The position numbers and the translations under genes are program-made. The notes beneath the pieces were generated by a model. The model was not told the DNA's origin. It made no database searches and saw only the letters and a list, made by a program, of their open reading frames with translations. A stretch of DNA of 64,000 bases from assembly GCA_013995675.1 (NCBI GenBank), contig VWRR01000015.1, forward strand, positions 62,001 to 126,000, written 5' to 3'. Positions 34,704 through 46,700 of the stretch are shown here, in pieces (position 1 is the first letter of the stretch; every line of letters starts with the position of its first letter). Origin of the DNA: Cyanidiococcus yangmingshanensis (lineage: Eukaryota; Rhodophyta; Bangiophyceae; Cyanidiales; Cyanidiaceae).

Positions 34704-36284
34704 ATGGGGATCTGCTGTGCCGCAGAAACCTCAAGGGCTTCTCCTGGACGAGATGGTACGCGATACGCTATGCAGTCGTTGGCATTGTCCCGGAGCGGAC
34801 GATCACGGTATCAGATGGACCACAAGCTGGCTGTAAATATATCCAAAGATCCAATTCAGGAGGTTCAGGAGCAGTATGGTGTTCCTGGGAGGCTTACCTT
34901 CTTTCGGGGACGAGGTGGACTCGAGATGGTGCTCCTACAGACCGCTGCAGGAGCGTGTGCAGAGGTCAGCTTCTTTGGTGCCCAGGTGCTGTCCTGGCAA
35001 CCACCTCGCACAGCCAACTCGCTCCTCTTTGTATCCAGAGAGGCGATATTTGATCGGAGACGAGCAGTGCGTGGTGGCATCCCCGTGTGCTGGCCCCAGT
35101 TCAGCAAGTATGGACCGCTCGTTCAACAGCACGGCTACGCTCGCAATACGAACTGGGAACTCGTCTACGCAGATGGTGACCACCCAGATGGACCGCTAGT
35201 GGTCTTCGAGCTACCAACGCTATCGCCGTCTGTGATTGCAAAGCTTTTGGTACCATCACCGGTTGCGGCACCGACTGGAGCAGCGACCGCCAGCTCGACG
35301 ACCTGGACGACTCGAGTGTTCCCGCGAGCACGACCCCAGTCGCCTGGGCACCAAGCGATGTCAAGTGAGCATGGCGCCTCTGCTGATTGGAATCAGGAGA
35401 ATGAGAAGCGCTCCTCAGGTGTTCCTGATCAATGCGATATCTTAGCGAACACGTCGGGCATGGCGAGTGCAGCGGGACGCTGCACGACGATAGCATCCGT
35501 CCCGGAGGAGTCCACTGAGACGACCGCTGCAGTGACCCTGACACCCCGCACCACGAGTCCAGTCTTTGAGAGCGAGCTCCAACACGCGCAAGTGCGTCTC
35601 ATGGTTCAACTCGGTGCAGAGCGTGGTGATTTGCGGCTTCGTCTTGAGGTATGGAATCGAAGCCCCTCCGATGCCGATGTACTAGAGTTCACGACTGCAT
35701 TGCACGCGTACCTGCGGGTCGATGCGGTGACAGAAATACGAATAACGGGTCTCAGTGGGTGTGAATTCATTGATCAGACACGCCAGCAGCGTATCGAGGT
35801 GGACCAGGAGCCATCGTTGACACTCCAAGGAGGCGAGGTAGATCGCATCTACCGACGAAAACCACAGACCAGTGACTTGATCCAGGTCGAACGGGTGAAC
35901 GCCCAACAGGGCACCATTCGTATTGAGGCATCGACAGATGACTTTCCCGAGCTAGTGATCTGGAATCCGGGTCCACAGAAGAGTCACGAGCTTGTCGATC
36001 TCGATGATCAGGAATGGATGTTCATGGCATGTGTCGAGCCAGCGGTGATCATTGAACCGGTGCGACTGCATCGAGATGAGCGCTGGTGTGGTCATGTGAC
36101 GTTTACCTATGTCGCAGCTGCTAAGACATCAGCCGCGACCAAGCGACTGAGTATGTGTGCACTCCACGATCGTGGTGGCGGCTGGTGCACTTGCGGGTAC
36201 TGCTCTCGCCCGAGTCCATCGATACGATGCTCCATGTCCGTAGCGATGCAGAGGATGATCATATCCTCAGTGAGGTGCGCTTGA
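34704..36284 (+). CDS. Glucose-6-phosphate 1-epimerase (hexose-6-phosphate mutarotase)
   Basis: The enzyme interconverts the anomers of hexose 6-phosphates. From the ATG at 34704 come ~526 residues, with GRGGLEMVLLQTAAGACAEVSFFGAQVLSW, LLFVSREAIFDRRRAVRGGIPVCWPQF, and QQHGYARNTNWEL, the mutarotase core with the phosphate-binding Arg and the catalytic His region. After a ~110-residue Thr/Ser/Ala/Arg-rich insertion, the fold resumes: VLEFTTALHAYLRVDAVTEIRITGLSG, DRIYRRK, VIWNPGPQKSHELVDLDDQEW, and the catalytic Glu segment MACVEPAVIIEPVRL. The insertion is not found in the bacterial or yeast enzymes I know. The last ~60 residues have no similarity, and all three frames are open there, so the true end is uncertain. 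Confidence 0.86.
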   Translation: MGICCAAETSRASPGRDGTRYAMQSLALSRSGRSRYQMDHKLAVNISKDPIQEVQEQYGVPGRLTFFRGRGGLEMVLLQTAAGACAEVSFFGAQVLSWQPPRTANSLLFVSREAIFDRRRAVRGGIPVCWPQFSKYGPLVQQHGYARNTNWELVYADGDHPDGPLVVFELPTLSPSVIAKLLVPSPVAAPTGAATASSTTWTTRVFPRARPQSPGHQAMSSEHGASADWNQENEKRSSGVPDQCDILANTSGMASAAGRCTTIASVPEESTETTAAVTLTPRTTSPVFESELQHAQVRLMVQLGAERGDLRLRLEVWNRSPSDADVLEFTTALHAYLRVDAVTEIRITGLSGCEFIDQTRQQRIEVDQEPSLTLQGGEVDRIYRRKPQTSDLIQVERVNAQQGTIRIEASTDDFPELVIWNPGPQKSHELVDLDDQEWMFMACVEPAVIIEPVRLHRDERWCGHVTFTYVAAAKTSAATKRLSMCALHDRGGGWCTCGYCSRPSPSIRCSMSVAMQRMIISSVRCA

Positions 36285-36896
36285 TGCACGAATGATATGG
36301 TTATGGGCATGGCCAGTAGGCGAGTCGAGTAAGGCATCGAGTTCCTGAAGATACGCCGCACGGGCCGCGGCGTTGGATCGCATGTCTGCGTTTTCAAACA
36401 GAGTGACTCGTCGAGCTGCGTTCACCTAGGTGATGGATGCGTTAAACAAGGTCTTGGTTATCCGCCAGATGCGTATGCCAATCGTTGGTCAGCGGCGATC
36501 ATGATCACTGGTCTATGGTTAGCAGCCAGACGTCGCGAGTCCCAACGTGCATACAACCATTGAATCGTGCATGGTTTTGGATTGGAGTCTTCGCAAAGCC
36601 CGCATGAGACGCTCTGCAGAAGCGTTGTTGGCAGGATTCTGTGTCCGTGAGGGAGGTGGTACCGCGATGCTCTCTCTCACGGATCATCCATCCTGATGGA
36701 TTGTTCTCCAGTCAGAGTTCGGTTGCTTGGCTTTCACGCTCGTGCGTTGCTCGCTCGTCGGACAATGCTCGAGCGATGCTGGCAGCGCACGCGAGCCCAG
36801 ATTCGGTGTTCGAGCACATCTCGAGAGTCACTAGCGGCTCGTCTATAATGCACCTACGAAGGTTACTGCAATCGAGCCAGAGATGCCTCCCGCTTA
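36285..36896. other. Short intergenic, no gene
   Basis: About 600 bases between converging genes. No frame with support. Confidence 0.55.
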
Positions 36897-38117
36897 CTAC
36901 GAGTCATCCTCGTGGAGCAACGGCAAGGCGCTCGCAAGAATACCGCCACCCTCCTCAAAAGGCTCCCAGGACGACTCGGCGTGATGCTCGTCCGATGCTG
37001 CGTTCCGTTTCAGCATGCCCTCTTGGATCGATATCGAACGACGAAGTTGAAACATCGGATCCCGATCTACTTTCCGCAGCAATTGTTCCAGCAGCTCGAT
37101 ATCATCAACGCTACCCATATAAGCGGGTACGTGATCATGCAACGCTGCCGGTCGCACATCCAGCAAAGAGCGCTTGCCGTCAATAGCTCGACCACCAGCT
37201 TGCTCAACCAGGAATGCCAACGGTCCTGCTTCGTAGAGTACTTTCAACTGACCACGTGGCCCATCTGCATGGGTTGGATACAAGACGACACCGCCATCCA
37301 CCATGACCCGATGCAGGTCAGCGACCATGGAACCCGTCCGCCTCAGTGAACGCCGCTCACCATTCAAACAGACCGATAACTTGAAACGTCGGACTGCATC
37401 GCGCAACTCTCCATCCCAGAGCGACTCAAAGCCTTCGTCGAGACTGTATCGATGACCGCAGAAAGGAATCCGCACTTGCTGCTGAGTCAAAACCCAATCA
37501 TTCATCGCTCCATCCAGGGTAAAGCCCTGTACACCTGCTCCAAAGGAGCTGTAAAGGACGACCGACGGACCATAGAGCACATAACCTGCACAGACGAGCT
37601 GACGAGCGGGCTGAAGGGCATCACGCCAGTCTGGAGAGTGCTCCTTGGTCCCGCCGTAGCTGAGCTGTCGAAAGATGCCGAAAATGGCGCCCATCTCTGT
37701 ACAAGGAGGATTCGCTCTGCCTGTTAGTGGATCAAAGACAACAACGAACTTGCCCTGGGTTTCTTCGTCGAGAACCAGTAGCTCGGGGAGGTCCTCGCTC
37801 ACCAGCAGGCAGCTACGCTGACTTGCGCTCAGCTCGTCAATCCAAATTCGATTCGCCTCCTGCTCCATCTTCATCGCGCTCCATTCACCAGCTACTCTGG
37901 AAGAACCCGGGGGCAGTCCAGCTCGACGAACCATGGCTCCGACACGTTTAGCTGCCACACTCACAGCGGAGAAGACCGCCACCAGGTCCATCCAGGCATC
38001 AAAGACAGGTAGCGAGCGCCTGTCCTCCGTTGCGGAGCACTCCACGTTCTCCAGCGCGTGCAGTGCATGCCGAAGCTTCATCAGATACTGAAGGATGGAT
38101 GTATTCCCTAGCCCCAT
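36897..38117 (-). CDS. Divergent fructose-1,6-bisphosphatase-family protein with altered metal site
   Basis: The 406-residue protein aligns over the whole FBPase fold: EWSAMKMEQEANRIW, VSEDLPE (~106-112), KFVVVFDPLTGRANPPC (~123-139), GAIFGIFR, DALQPARQLVCAGYVLYG, LRRTGSMVADLHRVMVDGGVVLYP (~258-281), GQLKVLYEAGPLAFLVEQAGG, and GSVDDIELL. The usual VFDPLDGSSN loop reads VFDPLTGRAN, so the second metal-binding Asp is Thr and the two Ser are Arg-Ala. The substrate Lys of the GKL.LLYE motif is Gln. The first Asp and the LYE Glu remain. No redox-regulatory cysteine insertion is seen. Most likely it is a paralogue with lost or changed activity. ATG at 38117, frame intact. Confidence 0.83.
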   Translation of the reverse strand: MGLGNTSILQYLMKLRHALHALENVECSATEDRRSLPVFDAWMDLVAVFSAVSVAAKRVGAMVRRAGLPPGSSRVAGEWSAMKMEQEANRIWIDELSASQRSCLLVSEDLPELLVLDEETQGKFVVVFDPLTGRANPPCTEMGAIFGIFRQLSYGGTKEHSPDWRDALQPARQLVCAGYVLYGPSVVLYSSFGAGVQGFTLDGAMNDWVLTQQQVRIPFCGHRYSLDEGFESLWDGELRDAVRRFKLSVCLNGERRSLRRTGSMVADLHRVMVDGGVVLYPTHADGPRGQLKVLYEAGPLAFLVEQAGGRAIDGKRSLLDVRPAALHDHVPAYMGSVDDIELLEQLLRKVDRDPMFQLRRSISIQEGMLKRNAASDEHHAESSWEPFEEGGGILASALPLLHEDDS

Positions 38118-38701
38118 GAATGAGGCAGATTGTCGACCTAAACGCCGACCTAGACGAGGCCGAGAAACGGTAACGACTCAAGTTGGCGTCGGGGCAGAGA
38201 CACTCGACCGCGCTGCCGCTGCTCGAGCACGACGTTCGCGAACGGCAACGTTATTGCAAGTGCTGCACGCAAACGGAGCTCGATACTGCTTTGTCTTTTG
38301 GAAATCTATTGAGAGGCTCTGTTTTATCGTTCATACGAAGCACCGTGAGTTGGTGCGACTCAAAGCCATCACAAGTGCGTGGGTTTGGGTCAGCGCTGTC
38401 TTCCCAGTAGACGACGGCACGAACGGGGACAAGAGGGAGACTGCTGGGAACGGACACGTTTATTAAACTCGTCGGTCGTGTAAACTGTTTCAGAAGCGAC
38501 GACGGCGTCTTGCGTTGGAGGGTCGCATCTGTGATCATCAGGTAGGGAAAGCAGGTAAGGAAGGATCAACCAACGCGCTTTGGGGGAATCGCGCCGGAAA
38601 GCGAGACGCTCATCATTCCTATTGGTGCTGCGCTCTTCTCGTGACGATATCGACAGAGAAACCCAATTTCCGATATCTTCCGAAACTGGAACCCGCTCTG
38701 C
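38118..38701. other. Divergent intergenic region
   Basis: 584 bases between the FBPase-like and PEX22-like start codons. A 123-codon plus-strand frame (38095-38466) has no motif. Confidence 0.5.
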
Positions 38702-39427
38702 ATGAACTGGATGTGGGAGACGCCCGCTCTGAGTGCAGCGGTGGCGGTTGTCGTACTCGTTGTTGCCATCCGAGGCATCTTTTACCAGCGAGAGCCCGAG
38801 ACAAGGTTAGCGGCAACACGGACAGGGACGAGAGGGTCCGGTCAACTCCGTGAACCTGAGGCATCGAGACATGCCTCGTCTTCGACCCAACGACTGGTGG
38901 TCACTGTCGTCGATGATCTTCGCCAGACACCACTCTGGGTACAGAAAGAGACGTTGGAATGGTCGGATTTGGGACGCCAGTGGCTCCAACGATTCGCACA
39001 GTATGCCAACGCAGAACTGTACTTTATCCTGCGCGTTCGAGACGATCACGATAGTGAGGCTTGGTCACGTGCTGTTGCGACACTGTGTCGGTCAGCGGAT
39101 TATTCCTGCTTGGATGAGCGAAAGTTTCTCGTCTGCGATACAGCAGTAGGCGCAGCAGCGATGGTTCGGCAACTGGAGCCGTCCGTTCACTTGGAGACGC
39201 TGGCGTTGGTGGATGAATGTGCTGCCCGTCTCAACCGTTTCATACCGCGGATCGTGCTCGTCGGCGGAAAAGCTGACCAGGTTGAAACGAATGGTCAGTC
39301 AATCATAAGCCAGTTTCATACTTGCAATAGTCGTCAAGTCCCGAACCGAACAAAGGTCGCCCTGATCGCGGATCCGATGGAGGTCTTCCAGCATCCGCTA
39401 TGGCGCGAGGCCGGTTTCATCGCGTAA
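38702..39427 (+). CDS. PEX22: PEX22-like peroxisomal membrane protein
   Basis: PEX22 anchors the ubiquitin-conjugating enzyme PEX4 on peroxisomes. The 241-residue protein has an N-terminal membrane helix (ALSAAVAVVVLVVAIRGIFY, residues ~9-28), a polar linker, and a cytosolic Rossmann-like domain. That domain contains LYFILRVRDDHD and KFLVCDTAVGAAAMVRQLEPSVHLET..., which closely matches the plant PEX22 pattern of G...VRQLEP..H.D followed by L.RFI. It ends with ADPMEVFQHP. Intact. The assignment rests on that one strong block plus the membrane topology. Confidence 0.7.
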   Translation: MNWMWETPALSAAVAVVVLVVAIRGIFYQREPETRLAATRTGTRGSGQLREPEASRHASSSTQRLVVTVVDDLRQTPLWVQKETLEWSDLGRQWLQRFAQYANAELYFILRVRDDHDSEAWSRAVATLCRSADYSCLDERKFLVCDTAVGAAAMVRQLEPSVHLETLALVDECAARLNRFIPRIVLVGGKADQVETNGQSIISQFHTCNSRQVPNRTKVALIADPMEVFQHPLWREAGFIA

Positions 39428-40874
39428 GCCTCATGAGTCGTGAAGAGCGTGTCTCGGTTCTGATAGCGTTTGCAACCGTAGCAAGATCATGTTCGAGCAG
39501 CACAGGCCATGTTGTTGGACGTTCACGACATTCATGAATCCGTGGTGTGAGCCTCGGTCCGCAACAGACGACGCCCCTAATGTGTACATGACGAGTGAGC
39601 TGCTTCTTTTTTCACTTATCGTGGTGGTTTCTGTCGTGGCTGAACTGCAAACGAACCCAAACAAGACCTATCTTGAGCAGACGTGTTCGCCTGACGCCTC
39701 TTTATGAATAGAAAAAGGCAGAATCTCACGCCAGACACGAGTCTGCTTGATGACATGGAGCTCCTATCCATCATCTGGATGCGGGATGATTTGCGAACCC
39801 ATGCTTGCATGAGGCAAGTTTGCGTGGATACCTGGTGATTGTCAAATCATGCTCATTGATTGGGTATTTTTCATTTCCACTGCTATAAGAAAGGCCAAAA
39901 GGCGTCTTGGATCACTTGCTTTCGACCAGCATCGCTCAAGTAGATGCAACGCTGCTGTCGCTGGCGCTGCATCATGCCAGGGAAGCAGCGAGCGTCATTG
40001 AGGTTCTGGGCTGATGTCGGGTCCAGGTCATGTATCTCTTCCGGCAAACTCGGAGCATGGCTGGACGATGGACGTGGTCTCGCATTCCATAGAATCACAT
40101 GGGGCAGCATCTGAGACAACGAATGGAATCATCGATCCAATGTTGTACTGGAATCATGTTCAAAGGCAGACAAGTTCATGAGGAATTGGACGCCGAGCTG
40201 TTCTTGTTGGGTCAAAGAACAACCTCACATGGGTGATTCTTGACTCTGGATCATTGATACGATTCGACAGGCATCGATTCTCTAATGAGCACTGTCATAC
40301 CGGGATGTCTCCGATCGAAGGAGCATGATCGTATCATCGGTTGGAGTGAATACTTGAGAAACGCAATGAATCCTTCGGTGATTCCCATCCTTGGCTGAAA
40401 GGGCACCACTATAAAGATGTTTCGAATGGTACGAATACAGGTCGCCAAGCATACACATGCTGGACACAGTGAAGTGGCTTCGATGACGACACTGCTTGCC
40501 CTTTTCGCTCATCAAGATCCGGGTTTGGGAATCGATCGCGATGCCTCTCGAGTGAGAAGTACTCTCGATTCCGACGCGAAACCCGATGATGCTTTTCGCA
40601 GTCTCTGAAGCGTCATACGCCACATGAGAGACAGAGAGAGAGGGAACACCAAAGTTTTCGCGCGCGTCAGATCCTTCGTCTGCGATCAAAAAGAGAAAGT
40701 ATTTTCTGAACCTGCAAACCTCAGGTTTCGCCTGAGCAGTCACAAGAGGCCCATGTGCAATTGCCGCACCATCGATAGAGGTCCAGCGTGAAGAGCGAAC
40801 CAACCCAGTCTGAGATACGCTCTGATGGTTGTTGCCGCCAATCCACATGGGCACTCCAGTGCGGCAAAAAGCGT
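39428..40874. other. Intergenic, no recognised gene
   Basis: 1.4 kb between converging genes. A 215-codon minus-strand frame (40282-40929) overlaps the 3' end of the mannosyltransferase-like gene and shows no motif. Confidence 0.5.
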
Positions 40875-42803
40875 CTACAGAGCCGTAACTGGGGCCAGTT
40901 CGCTGCGATTCGGGTACGAGTAGGCGCAACGACCAGAATAACCTTTCCTGAATGCGTTATGGACGCACTTGCCGTAGTACGAGTCAATGTCGCTTGTTAT
41001 CCTATCGCTCAGCGCGTCATCCGCTTCCACATAGTGTCGAAGATAAGCAAGCGTTGGCGAGCGTAGATGATGAACTTGTGTAGTGCGTAACGGTCCAGCA
41101 AAGAGCGCTCGCGGAGGCATGTCTGTGTGAGCATAGACAAGATGCGCTGGATATATTCCCTGCTGATGTAGATAATATGGTACGCGAGCGAGACCAGCTT
41201 CTCGAAAACCTATAAAGAATATCACCCAGAAACTGTGAAAGAAAACAAAGAGTATCCAGAGCGCCCTTCGGAGCCATTGATTGGACCAGCGTTGGCCGTG
41301 ATGCCAGGCTCATCATCATAAGCGAGATGCAGATCGGTAAAAGCGAAGGCCAGTCTCGTTCCATACCCATGCTGTAGCATGCGAAACCAACAGATGTCAC
41401 TAGCAGCAACGATTCTGACCAGATCTGTTCCGCTGATACTCCAGAGACTCGTTCTGAGGCCATCAAAGGACCGGATGTGCGCATCGATAGCGTCTTTCGT
41501 CTCAGAGCACGGGATCGTTTGCGATGCAGAGACCCCGCACGGAGCACCCGACTCAGGATAACGCCGAGAAGATTGAGCCCAGATGGACCGAGCATCCACG
41601 GCAATGTTGTCCAGGCAAAATCCAGTCGGTATTGATAGTAAAGCTGGCTCAACCAGAAATCTTTGGTCAGAACCAGTCCCAAGCGCGTCACCTTCAAGTT
41701 CTTTGCAGCTTGGAACAGCGAAGCAACGAGTCTCGTGCTGTACTCTGACCCTTGCACAGCAGTGTCCACGACGATAGCAATAGCGTGGAGCACTAGACAC
41801 GAGCCGTACAGCGCCACTGAGTGATCGATTCATGTGCCTTGCGCTCATTTGCTGCTCCGCGTCACCGAAATGCGCATGATATCGTGCCCAGAGCAGCAAC
41901 AAGGGAAACGTGTAGAGGGCGCTGGCTGGTCGAACGCAACAGGCCACAAAGACGAAGCCTAGGGCTAGCCTACCGAGTCGTTGCTGATGCGTTCGCGTGG
42001 CCTCCGAAGGTTGCTGCAATCCCCTGGCAATCGTCGTGGCGTAGCCAATCCATACGAGCAAAGCGAGCACAGCCTAAGGCCTCGATGGCTTCCCTGCTCG
42101 GACGCATGAACAACACTGTGCAAGGCCATGACCAGACTGTGCCCCAGTAGAGGCAATAGAGCTTCTCCGCCGCCGCCTCGTCATCGTCGCCGTCCACGAA
42201 TCGCATCCAGAGAACGTATTCGAAAAGCGCGAGCAACGGCTGCATGAAACATAACGACGGCACCAGGTGCAGCACTTGAGGACTCGGCCAGTGAGCGACA
42301 CGCCTCATCGTCACACCCGACCAACGTGCTAGACCCGCAACCAGCGACCAAGGCACGCCATAGAGCACTGTCGCCAAGAGCACGGCGCTTCCGCGCTCAA
42401 GCGCCGTCGTCTCCAAATCATTTCCATGGACAGAGAGAATGCCTTTCATTCGAGCCGCTGCCGCATCGATAAGCGTCTGGTCAAGCGCAGCGTCCGCTGA
42501 GCTCCTCGGTTCCGTTGACAGTGCCAGCTCGACTGCTGGTCGTCGGCGTAAGGTCATCGGCACCCACCCCGGCGCTCGAAGTACTCCTCGTGCAACCCAT
42601 TCAGAACCATCACGGATCATGTACCCATCGTACGGGTTGCCTGTGCCCAGTGACAGGAGGAGTCGCCCCAACCAGACCAGCCAGAGGTACGATCGCCACT
42701 TTCGTCGCCAAGGTCTCGTCGCTGGTCTGGTGAGGACCCCGCTTTCGTCCACCGCCGAGTGTGCAGACGACCTCGTCGCTGTTGCTCGACGCCATCGAAG
42801 CAT
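40875..42803 (-). CDS. GPI-anchor mannosyltransferase-like (GT22, PIG-Z/SMP3 type), three +1 shifts
   Basis: The protein is hydrophobic and multi-span. Segment one (ATG 42803) reads to MRPSREAIEALG. Segment two, next frame, continues VLALLVWIGYATTIARGL and LALGFVFVACCVRPASALYTFPLLLLW, a GT22-like LLRPT block. Segment three reads VALYGSCLVLHAIAIVVDTA ... YQYRLDFAWTTLPWMLG. Segment four reads ALWILFVFFHSFWVIFFIGF, YYLHQQGIYPAHLVYAHTDMPPRALF, resembling the HQ.G..P ... TYMPPR.L C-terminus of PIG-Z/SMP3. Joins lie near 42076-42082, 41826-41838 and 41285-41310. Each needs one base skipped and, at the first, the new frame opens within two codons of the join. The family's HPDE loop in the first lumenal segment is not recognisable. 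Total ~640 residues. Confidence 0.55.
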
Positions 42804-43717
42804 ATCTCACCTTATACTGAACACGACCGTTTCGTCTTCGCAAGAGAAGCGTCAGAGAATAGAATCAATGACAAGAACCCTGAACCCATTTCCTGACTAG
42901 AACGCGTGAGGCACCCAAAGCCGAACGTCCTTTGGACTGCAACGACCCATCATGTACAAGTATGTCTCTTTTCAGACACCTTTATGCGAACGGAACGTTC
43001 GTTGGATGCAAACGCTCAGAAGAGACCTGTTTTACGATGGCGTCGCTCGTATCCAAGACTGAACCATATCTCTGCATGGTACTCATAGCGTTCCCCGACA
43101 TGCCAGACAAGACACGAACAAACCTATCTCCTTGAAACGATGCCTGGCGTTCAGGACAGCGATCCAAAAGAAAGCGTCTCGCGCCAGACCCGCTTTCACA
43201 AAGGTATACTCACCAGAAGACTGAGAGGCTGCACATCCTCGATGGCCAATGCCTATTCTAAATCTAATTCATCATCAAAACCAATCTCGATTCGCATTCG
43301 AGTGAGGAGGAGAACCCATCGAGTTCGAGGGCGCTGGAGCGGCGCCAACAAGGTGCGTCACGTTCAGAATTATTTGGGTCACAGTCTCGTTGCAACGTTG
43401 TCCACTCATCTCGGTACGGCCTCTACGGGGGTAGATCTCACTCATCTCGAGGACGGTTTCTACTCATTCGTGTTCATACACTGTGTTTTGGACCAAAAAA
43501 GGTGTCTGGTACAGAGCACAGCGACGACGACTGGAAGGTTTAGGCGGGCGCAGGCGAACACCACGGGACGAGCACCCTTGGTGACAACTCTCGAGCGGGA
43601 ACAGGCGCTGCGAAGGGTCGTTTCTCGCACCTGTTGGATCGATTTGCTTTTCAATCCACTTGAAATAGAGATTCAAAAGGATTCTATTGACTGAACGAAA
43701 CGTTTGGTGATCTTTTC
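42804..43717. other. Divergent intergenic region
   Basis: 914 bases with one 184-codon plus-strand frame (43140-43694), Ser/Arg/Thr-rich and unrecognised. Holds both promoters. Confidence 0.5.
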
Positions 43718-46700
43718 ATGGTTCGTGGCGACGAATCTGGGGACGCACAGGCGATCGAACAAACGTCGACCGCGACGCCCTTGTCGACCCGTACAGCGGG
43801 TGCGGAAGCCGGCGGCTACGCAAAACTCTACCTGAAAGTGTTTGACCCTGATACCGATCAGGTGGCAACCAAAGAGTTTCTTGTACAGAAACTTGAGGTC
43901 TCTCTGGGGCGAAGTGTTTCGGCGGATCAAACACAGGCTTTTGCGGCGGCTGCCGAAGGCGTTGATCTCGGGGCGGGATTCTCGAACAAGCTCTCTCGGA
44001 GACATGCGACGATCCAATGGAATCAGCAGCAGCAACGATTCGAGGTATATTGTAGTGGAAAAAATGGAGTTTTGGTTGTCCATGCGGATACGTTTCGACA
44101 CATGCGACCTGGAGATGAGCCGGAGCCGCTCGACTCTTACTCCACCATCATGCTCGGAGACTGTCTCGTGGTACTACTTTTGCCCAAAGCGACACGAGTG
44201 CTCCCCGGAGCGTCATTATCCCCTGCTCGAGGTCGCCATGCCTTTCGCCCCGCACAGGGTCGTCCGTGGATGCAGCGCGCAACTTTGCTTCGTCATGGTA
44301 GTGCAGTAACGGCCCGCGACTGGCATCGTGTCCGAAGCAAATGGAGCAAAATCGATCAAGAGACATTGCTGCGTGGTCTCATGCGTTATGGCTATGGTCG
44401 CTGGAAAGAGATTGTGCAGCATGCGGAAAGTGGTCGATTGGATCGGAAACCGCTCGACGAGATGATCATGATGGCCCGCCGAATGGTGATCATGGCAGCA
44501 CTACACGTCACTGGTGCTGAGTATCGTGCCATGCTTCGTATTCTGAGTACAACCGGTGAGACCCGCTCATCGACTGCATCGATGGTTCCGATGCCTCGAC
44601 AGATCGAGCAGGAAGTGACCATGGTGGCAGCCGAAATGGCCGAGGCGAAACTGGAGAAACGCAAGTATGTTCGGTGGGCTCGACGTTTTCGTCTGCCTTC
44701 ATCGCATTGAGCGTCTCGTTCGAAACGCGAATGTGATGCAACAGATCGAACAGGAGAAGCTGGAGATTCCTGGCAAGCTACCATCAGAACGATGGGGTGG
44801 TATCGATGATGCCGATCTGCTCCGAGGTGTGTACAGCCTCGGCTTTGGAGACTTTAATCGATTCTGGGAGGAGCCGACCCTGCATTTTCGCGAACGGTTT
44901 CAACCGCCACAGGGTATGTCATCCAATCCGCCTGACGATGGAGCGCTCCCAGAGCAAGTCGCCACCAGAGCAGACGACTTGGACGAAGATGAGGATGTTG
45001 ATGAGCCTGCAATGAGCAAGACAACATTGCGATCGAATACATTCCAAGCTTGATGAAGAGCCGACTCCAGTCGGCGCTGCAGCTGCGATGACGCACAGCC
45101 TCGACACCGTAACGATGACCAAGGAGACGAGCGTGAAGCCCGGAACGGTCGCCTGCACCGTGGACAGCGGAGACGGGTACGCAAACGACGGACGTTGCAG
45201 GCGTAACACTTCAAGGACCGCCTCCAGCATCCACCGCAGCGGATGACGATCGACCTCCGTTTCCCAGTTCAGTGGAACTTATCCGGCGTCTCCGGATCCT
45301 GGTCAATGCAGCTGCGCGACTCATCGAGTCCCGAAAGAAGGATGAGCCTCTGACAAGCGCGTTGGCTGCATTCGCTGCAGAATGGCCTCGAACGATCGAC
45401 GAAGCATCGTCAAGCGCACGTCAGCATGACTCGAAACGTTGGAACACATCACGAACTGCTGAGCAGCGAGCGCTGCTAGCATCGAGGCTCGCTCCCAAGG
45501 TCAACACTCCGAGCAAGGATGATCCCTCGCGCATCGAATGGGCTCGATATCGACTGGAGAAGGCGCAGCGGTTCACGCGCAAACAGGCGATGGAGTTTGA
45601 ACGTTCTCTCGTGAATCACGGCCTGGACTATAACCCGAATGAGCGACCAGACCAACCCGAAGGTGTTGTTCACGACTGGGTGCGCTTTGTGCATCATTGC
45701 GCATACGCTCAATACAAGCTACCAGATGCGTTAGAGGAGGCCTATATTGAACTCGTTCGGGAGTGTTATCGCGTTCTGGCTTCAGCATCGGTCGAGTTGC
45801 CGCATCAGGCCACTGGTGACCCGAATGCCAGCGAAGAACCCGAGGATGAGCAGGAGCAGGATGCTGCAAACGAGACTCCACCAAGAGCAGCGGCGGGTCG
45901 CTCGCCAAACCCCTACGCTTCGGTCAGTCCCGAGTCGAGTATCGATCCAGAGATGTTGGAGAAGGCACGCTCGTTCGCACCATCGGCGCTCTTCCGAGAC
46001 TTGGATCGAAAACGAGCCCGAAAAGCACTTACTCGACTGCATTTGTTTCGGGTGCTCCGCGTTTACGTGCTCGCTGCACCCGAAAAGTCGCTGGCTGAGT
46101 TGGTACGACAACCGATGCCCCCTTCACTAGCATCATCATCATCGACGGGTGTTGTCAAGTGACTTGCCACCTTGGTGGCGAGCGGTTCACGACCGCGCGC
46201 TCCTCTACGGTATCGACCGACATGGCCTTGGCCTTGGAGCATTCGAACGAATCGCTCAGGACCACGAACTTGGATTTCCACAGTCCATCGAGACGTACTG
46301 CGCAACGCGACAGCTCGATGGTGCAACCGTGTCGCGACTACAACTCGGATTCCCGCGTGTTCATGTGGCTTTACGACGAGCTCGAGCAGTCATAGACTCG
46401 GTTTGTGCGACCATGCAGGTGCCGCCGCTGCCAACAGAGAGCAGTCTGTATGTGGACGAGGCTCGGAGGGCGGCCCTCGCGCGAGCACGACAACTTAGCA
46501 TAGAGGCCAACTGGATGGAGCGACTCGTGCATCAATATCTGGCTGAGAACGAAGCACGAGCGGGTTTGACACCGACGCTGAACTCCAATTTGGAGTCCAT
46601 GCGGCCCCTGCAATCGATATCTTCACTGGTTGGAGGCAGTGAATCAGCGTTGGACTCGGAATGGCCCACGGATGAGCAGCAGACGAGCAGCGCACGTCAG

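Noticed and set aside
36120-36295. Frame change at the end of the epimerase gene
   Set aside because: All three frames are open there and none shows family similarity, so direction and existence cannot be judged.
42071-42080. CTTAGGC, the Ty1 +1 heptamer, at a PIG-Z-like join
   Set aside because: The incoming frame reads GCC-TTA-GGC, not CTT-AGG-C, so the slippery frame is wrong.
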